Shown: piece by piece, positions 16,933-25,726 of the stretch | How the letters are laid out: each line of letters opens with the position of its first letter | Numbering within the stretch: the stretch's first letter is position 1 | Source: Cupriavidus phytohabitans | Lineage (GTDB): Bacteria > Pseudomonadota > Gammaproteobacteria > Burkholderiales > Burkholderiaceae | Assembly: GCF_000426345.1 (NCBI RefSeq) | Contig: NZ_AUFE01000003.1 | Location: 1 to 64,000 of the forward strand | DNA length: 64,000 bases | Direction of reading: 5' to 3' | Notes under the pieces: generated by a model | Told to the model about the DNA's origin: nothing | Seen by the model: the letters and a program-made list of their open reading frames with translations, nothing else | Databases searched by the model: none | Made by a program: the position numbers and the translations under genes

Positions 16933-19716
16933 TCACGCCAGCAGCGCCCTGCCCACCTCGCCGCCCAGCACGCGCTGGCCGATCGCATGGCCCAGCGCCC
17001 GATAGCTTTCCCATTGCGCTTCATCGAAGAACTGGTCGCCGGTGCCTTCCTGCGGGAAGGCCGGGTGCGTGGCGCCATAGTGCCGCACGTCGGCCGGCGC
17101 CCATGACACCAGCCGCGGCTTGAGCAGCACGATGCGGCAGACCCGCGCGCGCGGCGCCGCGCAGGCCGGGTCGGTGCGGTACACGTTGAGCAGCACCGCG
17201 CATTTGTCGGCGGCAGGGCCGCCGGCCGCCACGCCCGGCAGGAAATCGTCCGGCACGCCGAAGACCTGGCTCAGCACCGGGTGCGTGGTGGCGGCCTCCG
17301 TATCCACGACGATCTCCAGGCCGTGGTCGATGCGCGCGAGGCGGATCAGGTTGGCGAGGTCGCCAAAGCGATAGTCCCGGTCGCCGCCACAGTCACAAAG
17401 CACGATCAGCGCGACGTCCCGGCCCGGACGCAGCAGTTCGTAGACGCCGGTATTGTCGAAATGCCCGCCGTCCGACAGGTACTGCCAGCCGCGCCGCGTG
17501 CCATGGAAGCGGGCGCTCAGCTCGCACCCCAGATAGTATTGCGTGCGGAACATGCCGGCGGCCAGCCATGGATGCGTGGCGCGTTCGGGATGGCGCCACT
17601 GCTCGCCCTCGCGCCCGCCCTGGCGCGCGTACCTGGCCGGATACGACGGCCACCACGTGCCCAGCCGCAGGTTGGCCAGGCCCAGCAGCAGCGAGGTCCC
17701 GAGCGTGGTGGCACGGCCCAGCCCTGTCGACACCACCGCGCCAGAGATTGCGATCCAGTCCCCCACCGTGAGCGATTGCGCCAGCTTGCCGGATGAAGGC
17801 CATGACGCGTCCGGGCAGCACCGCCAGCCGTCGATGGTGAAGCGCACATAGGCATCCGGCGCAATGGTGGTCGCGGCGCCCGGCTGGGCCACACCGGCGC
17901 CGGGTGCCAGGCACAGCGGCTTGCCCTTGCGGTCACGCTGGACCAGTTGCTCGGCCGGATCGACGGTCAGGTTCAACGTCACGTTGATCAGGTGCAGCGG
18001 CGCCAGCACGCGCGGATCGTAGTAGGCGTTCAGGCTGAGCTGGTCGCCGGGCACCGGCTCTGCCACGCTGAAGCGCGCGCGCCGGCGGCGGTCCGCGACC
18101 GGATCGGGATCGGGCGCGGCAAAGCGCTCGCCGTTGGACGCGCCAAGATAGGCGCGCGTGAGGCGCGCCGCATAGAAGGGCTGCAGCGTCGAGAGGTTCA
18201 GGAAGCCGGTAAAGCGGCCGGCGACCAGCGCCAGCACCAGCGCCACTACTGTCAGCGTGGCCAGCGCCGGACCGGTGTAGGCCGTGCCATACACCAGCCA
18301 GTCGACCGGCTCGCGGCCATCCCAGCGCACCCACAGCACCAGCCACGACCACAACACGAACAGCAGCAGCGCCAGCACCGCCGCGGCCGCGCCGGCCAGC
18401 AGCGAGACCGGCAAGCGTGTCCACAGTGCGCGCCAGGCAGTCTCGGCGCTGCCCTTGCGGCCTTCGTCGAACCAGCGCGCGCCATAGCGCACCAGCCAAA
18501 CCAGCACGCCCAGCACGCTCGCGGGCAGCGCCGCGCCCCACGGATGGCCGGCGGCATGGGCATACAGATAGGTGGTTCGTGCGGCGGTATCGGCCAGGCC
18601 CAATGCCGCCAGCCACAGCGTCAGCGTGACCGCCGTGCGCAGCGCGCGCGTGGCCCGCACGCGATAGCCGGACACGGTGCGCGGCTCGCCCTGCAGCATC
18701 ACCAGGCAGCTCAGCACACCCAGCCAGGTCAGCACGCCCATCGCGGCAAAGAGCTGCGCCGAGACCGGCTCCGCGCCAAGCCATTCCGACCAGCGCGCGG
18801 CGGCAAGCAACAGCAGCCCCAGCAGCAGGGCCACCATCGGCGCGGGGCTGAAAAAACGCCCCGGTGCCTGCGAATCGCTGGCGCGCGGATAGACCAGCCA
18901 GTAGGCCAGGCCGGGCGGCACCGCGCCGATCACGGCGGTAGCGAGCGGCAGCCACAGCCAGGGGCTCCACCAGATCGCGCATTCGCCCTGGTTGAAGGCC
19001 TGCCGCGCATCGTGCAGCAAGTCCATCTCATAGCGTCCGAACCCGTACCACGCTGCCGCCGCGCCGTGCAGCAACAGCGCCAGCAGCGACAGCAATACCA
19101 GCAGCGCGCTGCCGATCACGTAGTGCACGGCCAGCCAGTTGCGCACCACCAGCGCGGCGGCATAAAGGTTGTCGCCCGCGCCGGTAGGCGACAGGTAGCG
19201 GCCGTTCTCGCGCAGCCACGCGACCGCGCCGCGGCCGGGATCGGCGGCATAGGAGACCGAGGTGTGGATGCGCCCGGGCGGCTCGCATTGCAGCGTGTGG
19301 TAGGCGTCGGCCGCGGCCTGGACCGGGCCGGCGCCGCGCCGCAGGCGCCCGGGCACGAACAGGCTGACAAAGAAGGCTCCAAGGTAACCGCCGCCGCTGA
19401 CGGTGGACAGGTAGTCGAACTGGGCCAGCAGAGAGGCCAGCCCGGGCACGGCCTGCGCCGAGGCGGCAGTACTTGCTGCGGGCGTCGGAGGAGCCTCGGT
19501 GTCCGCGGTGGTGGCCAGGGTGGTGGCTGGCATGGCGGTGCCTGCCATCGCCTGCGTCACGCCCAGGCAGAACGTGGCGCTGCGGATGCCGCCGCCGGAT
19601 AGCGCCAGCGCCCAGTTGCGCTGGCCCTCATGCGTGCGCGGCGCGATGCCGAGCTGGCCGCGGCGATGCGCGATGCGGGCCGCTTCGTCGCCGAAACCGT
19701 GGTCTTCCGCAGCCAT
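16933..19716 (-). CDS. Patatin-like phospholipase with multi-span membrane domain
   Basis: A 927-residue membrane-anchored protein with patatin catalytic motifs at both ends. Near the N-terminus are the oxyanion glycines 'GGGIRSATF' and the nucleophile elbow 'STVSGGGYLG'. Near the C-terminus is the dyad Asp in 'LSDGGHFDNTGVYELL'. Between them lie several long hydrophobic segments that should span the inner membrane ('LLVLLSLLALLLHG', 'MVALLLGLLLLAAA', 'LSLLAGAAAAVLALLLFVLW'). This insertion of membrane helices inside a patatin domain is unusual. It is divergent from the second IclR gene. Lipid hydrolysis is predicted; the lipid is unknown. Confidence 0.85.
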   Translation of the reverse strand: MAAEDHGFGDEAARIAHRRGQLGIAPRTHEGQRNWALALSGGGIRSATFCLGVTQAMAGTAMPATTLATTADTEAPPTPAASTAASAQAVPGLASLLAQFDYLSTVSGGGYLGAFFVSLFVPGRLRRGAGPVQAAADAYHTLQCEPPGRIHTSVSYAADPGRGAVAWLRENGRYLSPTGAGDNLYAAALVVRNWLAVHYVIGSALLVLLSLLALLLHGAAAAWYGFGRYEMDLLHDARQAFNQGECAIWWSPWLWLPLATAVIGAVPPGLAYWLVYPRASDSQAPGRFFSPAPMVALLLGLLLLAAARWSEWLGAEPVSAQLFAAMGVLTWLGVLSCLVMLQGEPRTVSGYRVRATRALRTAVTLTLWLAALGLADTAARTTYLYAHAAGHPWGAALPASVLGVLVWLVRYGARWFDEGRKGSAETAWRALWTRLPVSLLAGAAAAVLALLLFVLWSWLVLWVRWDGREPVDWLVYGTAYTGPALATLTVVALVLALVAGRFTGFLNLSTLQPFYAARLTRAYLGASNGERFAAPDPDPVADRRRRARFSVAEPVPGDQLSLNAYYDPRVLAPLHLINVTLNLTVDPAEQLVQRDRKGKPLCLAPGAGVAQPGAATTIAPDAYVRFTIDGWRCCPDASWPSSGKLAQSLTVGDWIAISGAVVSTGLGRATTLGTSLLLGLANLRLGTWWPSYPARYARQGGREGEQWRHPERATHPWLAAGMFRTQYYLGCELSARFHGTRRGWQYLSDGGHFDNTGVYELLRPGRDVALIVLCDCGGDRDYRFGDLANLIRLARIDHGLEIVVDTEAATTHPVLSQVFGVPDDFLPGVAAGGPAADKCAVLLNVYRTDPACAAPRARVCRIVLLKPRLVSWAPADVRHYGATHPAFPQEGTGDQFFDEAQWESYRALGHAIGQRVLGGEVGRALLA

Positions 19717-19845
19717 GGGCGCCTCCCCAGTAGCAGTCGGTCTGCGCCAAGTATAGGCAACGGCGCATGGTCGATATTCGCCCGGGCGCTGGCTGGGACT
19801 GCGTGTTAACCCTGATTGTTGGCTGTTGGAGCGAGGCCTAGCATT

Positions 19846-19881
19846 TCTCTGTATCAGAGACGTTGTCTCTTATATAGAGAC
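19846..19881. promoter_or_regulatory. Overlapping inverted repeats, candidate IclR operator
   Basis: Three interleaved inverted repeats lie 15-51 nt ahead of the iclR2 ATG: TCTCTG-TAT-CAGAGA (19846-19860), GAGAC-GTT-GTCTC (19857-19869) and GTCTCT-TATAT-AGAGAC (19865-19881). Four alternating half-sites of the type GTCTCT/AGAGAC in 36 nt suggest a cooperative operator for autoregulation and control of the divergent patatin gene. No copy was seen ahead of the other IclR gene. Confidence 0.6.
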
Positions 19882-19896
19882 ACAAAGCAGTCAGTC

Positions 19897-20617
19897 ATGC
19901 TCAAGACCCTCGACGGCGCCCTTGCGCTGCTCACCCATTTCACCGCTCGCCAGCCCAGCTGGGGCGTGCGCGAACTGGCGCGCGAAAGCGGCGTGCACCA
20001 CGCCGTCGTGCATCGCGCACTGGCCACGTTTGCCGCCAATGGCTTCCTGACGCAGGACAGCGTCGGCCGCTATGGGCTGGGGCTGCGCTGGTTCGAGCTG
20101 GGGCAAGTGATGCGCAAGTCGTTTTCGCCGGCAGAGGTGGTCCAGCCCGCGCTGGAGGCGCTGGCGCAGGAAAGCGGCGAAACGGTTTTCCTGTCCTGGC
20201 TGGACGGTCACGAAGGCCTGTGCACGGACATTGCCCAGAGCCAGCACCAGCTGCGCTTTTCGATCGAGGTGGGCCAGCGCTTCGCGCTGGACGCCGGCGC
20301 GCATGCCAAGGCGATCCTGGCCTTCCAGCCGGAAGCGTTCCGGCGGCAGGTCATCGGCGATGCGCCCGACTTGGCCGCGCAACTGGCCCAGGTCCGCGCC
20401 GACGGCTTTGCCTATACCTGCGAGGAATCCGCGGCCACGGTGGCCGGGCTGGCATTGCCGCTGCACCACCGTGACACGCGGGCGGTGGTGGGATCCCTCG
20501 CCATCGCCGGCCCGCTGCAGCGGCTGACGCGCGACGCCGTGCCCCGGCTGCTGGAAGCGCTGCGCGCGGCGCGCGGCGCGCAAGACGATTGGCCCGGTGG
20601 CGGGCTTTATGCGATAG
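19897..20617 (+). CDS. IclR-family transcriptional regulator (paralog 2), apparent frameshift near the 3' end
   Basis: The product is an IclR regulator matching paralog 1 (16141-16896) almost throughout ('[27 protein letters not shown]', '[11 protein letters not shown]'). In its own frame there is no stop until 23544. The paralog ends '...VIGFVR*', and the +1 frame here ends '...VAGFMR*' with TAG at 20615-20617. A one-base insertion (or two-base loss) in the slippage-prone GC run at 20562-20581 would explain this; the end given assumes that correction. It may be a sequencing error, a phase switch or recent decay. It heads the OPT/peptidase E operon and is its likely regulator. Confidence 0.75.
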
Positions 20618-20686
20618 CGGCGCGCCTACGCAAGGCGCGCGCACGACACACAAAACCAGACAACACTACGGGGAGCGGTGGAAGAC

Positions 20687-22294
20687 ATGACCATGCCAAC
20701 ACAACTGAACGCGCCGGTGGCGGCGCAGCCCGCGACACGGTCGCGCTTTATGGAGCCATTGCTGCTGCTGGTGTCGGTGGCGCTGTCGGTATTCGGCGCC
20801 ATGATCGGCATGCAGCTGATCGTATCGCTGGGGATCTCGGCCAATACCTCGATCATCGGCGCGCTGATCGCGATCGTGTTCTCGCGCATCCCGCTGGAGA
20901 TCACGCGGCGCTTCCGCGTGCTGGAGCGGCAGAACCTGGTGCAGACCGCGATCTCGTCGGCCACCTTCGGCGCCGCCAACTCGCTGATGATCCCGATCGG
21001 CGTGCCGTATGCGATGGGCATGCCCGAGCTGGCCACACCGATGCTGATCGGCGCGGTGATCGCCATGTTCGTCGACGGCGCAATGTTGTACTTCCTGTTC
21101 GGCAGCAAGATCTTCCCCGCCACCGGCACCTGGCCGGCGGGCATCGCCACCGCCGAGGCAATCTGGGCCGGCGACCGCGGCGGCCGCAAGGCGGCGTTCC
21201 TGGGCCTGGGCATTGCCGTTGGCGTCGGCGGCGCATGGCTGGGCGTGCCGATGTCGGCGTTCGGCGCGGCGTTCCTGGGCAACCTGGCGGCGCTGACCAT
21301 GTTCGGCATCGGCCTGCTGGTACGCGGCTATTCGGTGGCGGTGACCGGCATCGATATCGCCAAGGCTTACATTCCGCATGGCCTGATGATCGGCGCGGGC
21401 ATCGTCGCGCTGTTCCAGGTGGCCACGGAAATCCGCCGTGCGCGCAACGCCCCGGCGGCCGATGCGCGCAGCATCGAAGTTCCGGCCTCGCGCGCCAGCC
21501 GCATCCTGTCGGGCGGCTTTGTCATCTACCTGGCGATCGCGCTGCTGATCTCGCTGCTGGCCGGGCATGTGTCGGACATGTCGCTCGGCATGCTGGTCGT
21601 GTTCGTGCTGTACGCCGCCTTTGCCGCCTATGTGCACGAGCTGATCGTCGGCATCGCGGCGATGCACTCGGGCTGGTTCCCGGCCTTCGCGGTGGCGCTG
21701 ATCACGCTGACCATCGGCATCCTGATCGGCTTCCCGCCGACGGCGCTGGCGGTGCTGGTGGGCTTCTCGGCAGCCACCGGCCCGGCCTTTGCCGACATGG
21801 GCTACGACCTGAAGACCGGCTACCTGCTGCGCGGCGAGGGCCGCGACATGGAAGCCGAGATCGCAGGCCGCAAGCAGCAGTTCCTGGCAGCGATGGTCGG
21901 CTTCGGCGTGGCCGCCGTGGTGGTGATCGTGTTCCACGGCACCTTCTTCTCGCAGGGCCTGATCCCGCCGGTGGACCGTGTCTATGCGGCATCGATCAAG
22001 GCCGGCTCGTCGGCCGAGATCGCGCGCAACCTGGTGATCTGGGCGATCCCCGGCGCGCTGCTGCAATGGCTCGGTGGCTCCAAGCGCCAGCTCGGCATCC
22101 TGCTCTCCACCGGCATGCTGATCGCCTCGCCGCTGGCCGGCTGGGCGGTGCTGGCGGGCCTGCTGATCCGCTTCGTGGTGCAGCGCCTGCGCGGCGACAA
22201 GCACCTGGCCGAGATGAGCGCCTTTGCCGGCGGCGTGATCGCCGGCGATGCCCTCTTCAGCTTCTTCGGCTCCGTCACCAAGCTGAAGAAGTAA
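20687..22294 (+). CDS. OPT-family transporter (oligopeptide/YSL type)
   Basis: A 535-residue inner-membrane protein with about 12-14 hydrophobic helices and the OPT hallmarks 'TFGAANSLMIPIGVPYAMG', 'GTWPAGIATAEAIWAGDRGG' and 'DMGYDLKTGYLLRG'. OPT proteins take up oligopeptides, glutathione-like compounds or metal-chelate conjugates by proton symport. A GTG at 20678 is too close to the GGGGAG ribosome-binding site; the ATG at 20687 is preferred and 20693 is also possible. It follows the IclR regulator and opens an operon with a PLP enzyme, peptidase E, a porin and a DUF1177 protein. Confidence 0.9.
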   Translation: MTMPTQLNAPVAAQPATRSRFMEPLLLLVSVALSVFGAMIGMQLIVSLGISANTSIIGALIAIVFSRIPLEITRRFRVLERQNLVQTAISSATFGAANSLMIPIGVPYAMGMPELATPMLIGAVIAMFVDGAMLYFLFGSKIFPATGTWPAGIATAEAIWAGDRGGRKAAFLGLGIAVGVGGAWLGVPMSAFGAAFLGNLAALTMFGIGLLVRGYSVAVTGIDIAKAYIPHGLMIGAGIVALFQVATEIRRARNAPAADARSIEVPASRASRILSGGFVIYLAIALLISLLAGHVSDMSLGMLVVFVLYAAFAAYVHELIVGIAAMHSGWFPAFAVALITLTIGILIGFPPTALAVLVGFSAATGPAFADMGYDLKTGYLLRGEGRDMEAEIAGRKQQFLAAMVGFGVAAVVVIVFHGTFFSQGLIPPVDRVYAASIKAGSSAEIARNLVIWAIPGALLQWLGGSKRQLGILLSTGMLIASPLAGWAVLAGLLIRFVVQRLRGDKHLAEMSAFAGGVIAGDALFSFFGSVTKLKK

Positions 22295-22359
22295 GCCCTG
22301 CAGCAAGCCATCCCGGGGCGCATGCGCTGCGTCCCGCCAGTCATTACCCGAGACGTTCC

Positions 22360-23544
22360 ATGGATATCCAAGCAATCCGCGCCGACACTCCGCTGACGGC
22401 TTCCACCATCTATCTCGACACGGCCGCGGCCTCGATTCCGCCCGACGCCGTGCTCGACACCGTGCGCAGCTACCTGCTCGATACCGGGCACGTCGGCATC
22501 TACCTGCCGGCGTTCCGCAAGGAGACCTATGCGCGCGTGGAAGCCGTGCGCGGCAAGCTGGCCGGACTGCTCAACTGCGCGGCCGACGAGATCGCCTTCA
22601 CCAAGAACGCCACCGAAAGCATTGCCATCGCCGTGCGCGGCATCCCCTGGCAAGCCGGCGATGAAGTGCTGGTGGCCGACACCGAGATGCTGAGCAACCT
22701 GCTGCCGTGGCGCCGGCTGGAGCAGTCGCATGGCATCGTGGTGAAGATGGTCGCGGCGAATGCCGAAGGGCTGCTGTCTGCCGAAGCCTTCGCGGCCGCA
22801 ATCACCCCGCGCACGCGCCTGCTGACGTTCTCGCACCTCCCCAACTCAACTGGCGCCGTGCAGCCCGCCGCGCAGATCTGCGCGGTCGCGCGCAAGCATG
22901 GCGTGCTGTCGCTGGTCAATGCCGCGCAGAGCGTGGGCATGCTGCGTTCCGACGTGGCGCAGCTGGACTGCGACTTCCTCGCCGGCTGCGGGCGCAAGGC
23001 GCTGCGCGCGACCGAGGGCTCGGGCTTCGTGTACGTGCGCCGCGCGCTGATCGGGCAGGTCGAGCCAATGCTGGTGGGCTGGTGGAACGGCGCGTACGAC
23101 CGCAACACCGGCGCGCTGTCGCTGGTGGCGGGCGCGAAGCGCTTCGAAGCCGGCTGCCCGATCGTGCCGGCCATCCTCGGCATGGGCACCGCCATCGACT
23201 ACGCGACCGCCATCGGCATCGATGCCATCGAGGCGCGCGTGCGCGACCTGACCGAGTACGCGGTGGCGAAGCTTGCCGGGATCCCCGGCTTCGAACTGTA
23301 CGGCCCGGCCGACGTGACGCACCGCATCGGCATCGTGCCGTTCAACGTGCGTGGCGTGGATCCGACGCACATCGTGGCCGCGCTGGAAGCGCAGCAATGC
23401 ATCATCGAAGCGGGCAATTTCATGGCCGATTCGATCCTGGCGCGCTACGGCGTGTCCACCATGGCGCGCGTGTCGCTGCACTACTTCAACACGCACGAAG
23501 AGATCGACCGCGTCGCCGCACTGATCCGCGCCGCCATCGCCTGA
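22360..23544 (+). CDS. Class V PLP-dependent aminotransferase/desulfurase-family protein
   Basis: A 394-residue fold-type I PLP enzyme related to cysteine desulfurase/isopenicillin N epimerase-like proteins. It shows 'IYLDTAAASIPP' at the start, 'EIAFTKNATESIAIAVRG', the PLP-phosphate region 'VNAAQSVGML' and the Schiff-base region 'GCGRKALRATEGSGFVYV', where the lysine follows Arg rather than the common His. It sits 65 nt after the OPT gene and 30 nt before peptidase E. In this setting it could cleave or racemise an amino acid released from an imported peptide; the reaction is not predictable by eye. Confidence 0.85.
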   Translation: MDIQAIRADTPLTASTIYLDTAAASIPPDAVLDTVRSYLLDTGHVGIYLPAFRKETYARVEAVRGKLAGLLNCAADEIAFTKNATESIAIAVRGIPWQAGDEVLVADTEMLSNLLPWRRLEQSHGIVVKMVAANAEGLLSAEAFAAAITPRTRLLTFSHLPNSTGAVQPAAQICAVARKHGVLSLVNAAQSVGMLRSDVAQLDCDFLAGCGRKALRATEGSGFVYVRRALIGQVEPMLVGWWNGAYDRNTGALSLVAGAKRFEAGCPIVPAILGMGTAIDYATAIGIDAIEARVRDLTEYAVAKLAGIPGFELYGPADVTHRIGIVPFNVRGVDPTHIVAALEAQQCIIEAGNFMADSILARYGVSTMARVSLHYFNTHEEIDRVAALIRAAIA

Positions 23545-23574
23545 TCCCAACACCGAACAGACGGAATCCAAGAC

Positions 23575-24330
23575 ATGACCCAACGCATCCTCCTGATGAG
23601 CAGCTCGCGCAAGGACAACCTCGGCTACCTGGAGCACGCCGGCGAGCAGATCCACACGCTGCTGCAGCGCGAGCCGCGCAAGGTGCTGTTCGTGCCGTTC
23701 GCGGGCGTGAGCTTCAGCTTCGATACCTATGAAGGCATGGTCAAGCCGGTGTTCGAGAAGCTCGGCTACGCGCTCGAGTCGATCCACCACAGCGCCGATC
23801 CGCTGCGCGCGGTGCAGGAAGCCGAGGCCATCGCCGTGGGCGGCGGCAATACCTTCGCGCTGCTCAAGCGCATGTATGACGCCGGCATCGTCGACGGGAT
23901 CCGCGCGAAGGTGCGCGCGGGCACGCCGTACGTGGGCTGGAGCGCCGGCAGCAATGTGGCCTGCCCGACCATCCGCACCACCAACGACATGCCGATCGTG
24001 CAGCCGCCCTCGCTGCGAGCGCTGGGGCTGGTGCCGTTCCAGATCAACCCGCATTTCATCAGCGGCAAGGCCGCGGGGCACAACGGCGAAAGCCGCGAGG
24101 AGCGCCTGGCCGAGTTCCTGAACATCAATGCGCCGGAACAGGTGTTCGCGCTGCCGGAGGGCTCGGCGCTGTACTCGGATGGCATCAACGGCACCGTGCT
24201 GGGCGAACGCAATGCGCTGTGGTTCCCGGCCGAAGGCAAGGTCGAAACCCTCCGCGAAGGCGAGCCGTTCCCGCTGTCGCAGATCACCGGGCCTGCCGGG
24301 ATGGAGGACTGGCCGGGTTTTGCGGCTTGA
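23575..24330 (+). CDS. pepE: Peptidase E (alpha-aspartyl dipeptidase), family S51
   Basis: A 251-residue cytoplasmic peptidase of the PepE family. The nucleophile elbow is 'GWSAGSN' with Ser123. Asp138 and His160 stand at exactly the distances of the Ser120/Asp135/His157 triad described for Salmonella PepE. 'AIAVGGGNTFALLKRM' is also typical. PepE hydrolyses dipeptides with N-terminal Asp. Here it is in an operon with an OPT transporter and a PLP enzyme, which suggests that the imported compound is an aspartyl peptide or isopeptide. A CT-rich hairpin repeat follows the stop. Confidence 0.92.
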   Translation: MTQRILLMSSSRKDNLGYLEHAGEQIHTLLQREPRKVLFVPFAGVSFSFDTYEGMVKPVFEKLGYALESIHHSADPLRAVQEAEAIAVGGGNTFALLKRMYDAGIVDGIRAKVRAGTPYVGWSAGSNVACPTIRTTNDMPIVQPPSLRALGLVPFQINPHFISGKAAGHNGESREERLAEFLNINAPEQVFALPEGSALYSDGINGTVLGERNALWFPAEGKVETLREGEPFPLSQITGPAGMEDWPGFAA

Positions 24331-24337
24331 GTGTTTT

Positions 24338-24367
24338 CTCCCCTCTCCCGCAAGCGGGAGAGGGGAG
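24338..24367. repeat. CT/GA-rich hairpin repeat, copy 1
   Basis: A perfect 14-bp stem (CTCCCCTCTCCCGC / GCGGGAGAGGGGAG) with a 2-nt AA loop, starting 7 nt after the pepE stop. It is flanked by TTTT on the left and CAAAG on the right. Near-identical hairpins occur at 38317, 59467, 61293 and 63632. It may act as a partial terminator or attenuator between pepE and the porin gene. Confidence 0.85.
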
Positions 24368-24506
24368 CAAAGCAGCGACACGGGCGCTCGATCAGCAGCT
24401 AGCCATCCCAGGCCGGTCACGGCCACGACAAACAACAAGACCTCGCCCGCGAGCCGCCCAGCGCCGCCCGCATGGCCCCTTTTTTGCCTTTGGAGGAGAA
24501 AACACA

Positions 24507-25667
24507 ATGAGCCAAACCCTTCGCCACGCCGTGCGCATGGCATTGCCGCTGCTGCTCGGCCTGCCAGCCGCCGCGATCGCACAGTCGGGCGTGACGCTCT
24601 ACGGCGTCATCGACACCGCGCTGACCTACCAGACCCATTCCAACCCCGCCGGCGATGCGCAGGTCGGCATGCAGCAAGGCGGCGAAGGCTTCCTGTCGGG
24701 CAGCCGCTTCGGCCTGAAAGGCATCGAGGACCTCGGCGGCGGGGTCAAGGCCGGTTTCGTGCTGGAGAACGGGTTCCTGGCCGACACCGGCAAGTTCGAC
24801 CAGCAGGGCCAGCTGTTCGGCCGCCAGGCGTACGTGAAGATCGGCAACCAGTGGGGCGAGCTGGCGCTGGGGCGGCAATACACCACGGCCAACACCATGC
24901 TTTACTACGTCGATCCGCTCGGCGTGGGCGCGGCGCCGTCGAACTCGTGGATGGTGTACCTGACCGGCCAGCGCTACGACAACGCCGTCAGCTACACCGG
25001 CAACTTCGGCCCGGTGTCGCTGATCGCCGAATACGCGCTGGGCGAGACCGCGGGCAACACCCGCGCCACGTCGTCCATGTCGTTCGGCCTGAAGTACGCG
25101 GCCGGCCCGATCACCGCGATCGGAGACTTCCAGCAGACCCGCGACAGCCAGAGCCGTACCGCGAACATCTACCTGGCGGGCCTGAAAGCCGCGGTCGGCC
25201 GCGCCAGCCTGTTCGCCAACTACATCCACAGCGACCGCGAAGCGGGCTTCGACTCGTCCAAGGGCGGCACGGACACGGCCACCATCACCAGCATGTCGAC
25301 CGCCGCCACGCCGACCAACCGCGCGGCGATCAACTCGGTGTTCGGCAGCAGCCGCCACGACGACTTCTTCACGCTGGGCGCGAGCTATGCCGTGACCGGC
25401 AACGTGACGCTGACCGGCAGCGTGATGCACAACCGCACCCGCGCCGACAGCTTCAGCGGCAACCGCACCACCGCGTATGCCGTGGCCGACTACGCCTTCA
25501 GCAAGCGCACCGACACCTACCTGGCGCTGGCCTATGACCGCGTCCACGGCGACTGGTCGGGCCTGTTCGGCAACAACACCACCAGCTGGACCGGCGGCAG
25601 CGGCACGCCGCTGGACGGGCGCGACAGCCAGGCCACGGTGATGGTCGGCCTGCGCCACCAGTTCTAA
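24507..25667 (+). CDS. Outer-membrane general porin (Gram-negative OmpC-like, betaproteobacterial type)
   Basis: The 386-residue protein starts with a signal peptide (about 26 residues, ending 'AAAIAQS') and then 'GVTLYGVIDTALTYQT', the classic first strand of betaproteobacterial trimeric porins. The constriction-loop region ('RQAYVKIGNQWGELALGRQY') and the terminal Phe ('LRHQF') expected for BAM recognition are present. GGAGGAG precedes the ATG. Its place between pepE and the DUF1177 gene, in the same direction, suggests a substrate-specific outer-membrane channel for the OPT system. Confidence 0.92.
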   Translation: MSQTLRHAVRMALPLLLGLPAAAIAQSGVTLYGVIDTALTYQTHSNPAGDAQVGMQQGGEGFLSGSRFGLKGIEDLGGGVKAGFVLENGFLADTGKFDQQGQLFGRQAYVKIGNQWGELALGRQYTTANTMLYYVDPLGVGAAPSNSWMVYLTGQRYDNAVSYTGNFGPVSLIAEYALGETAGNTRATSSMSFGLKYAAGPITAIGDFQQTRDSQSRTANIYLAGLKAAVGRASLFANYIHSDREAGFDSSKGGTDTATITSMSTAATPTNRAAINSVFGSSRHDDFFTLGASYAVTGNVTLTGSVMHNRTRADSFSGNRTTAYAVADYAFSKRTDTYLALAYDRVHGDWSGLFGNNTTSWTGGSGTPLDGRDSQATVMVGLRHQF

Positions 25668-25726
25668 CGATTCAACCGACACCCGGCCCGCGCCATGCGG
25701 GCCGGGCACATCATCTGGAGAAAGCC

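Noticed and set aside
19816..23544. A single 1242-codon rightward frame joining the IclR regulator to the PLP enzyme
   Set aside because: The middle 550 codons run through the OPT transporter gene in the wrong frame and are Arg/Gly/His-rich nonsense. It results from the lost stop of the IclR gene plus the lack of stops in high-GC alternate frames.
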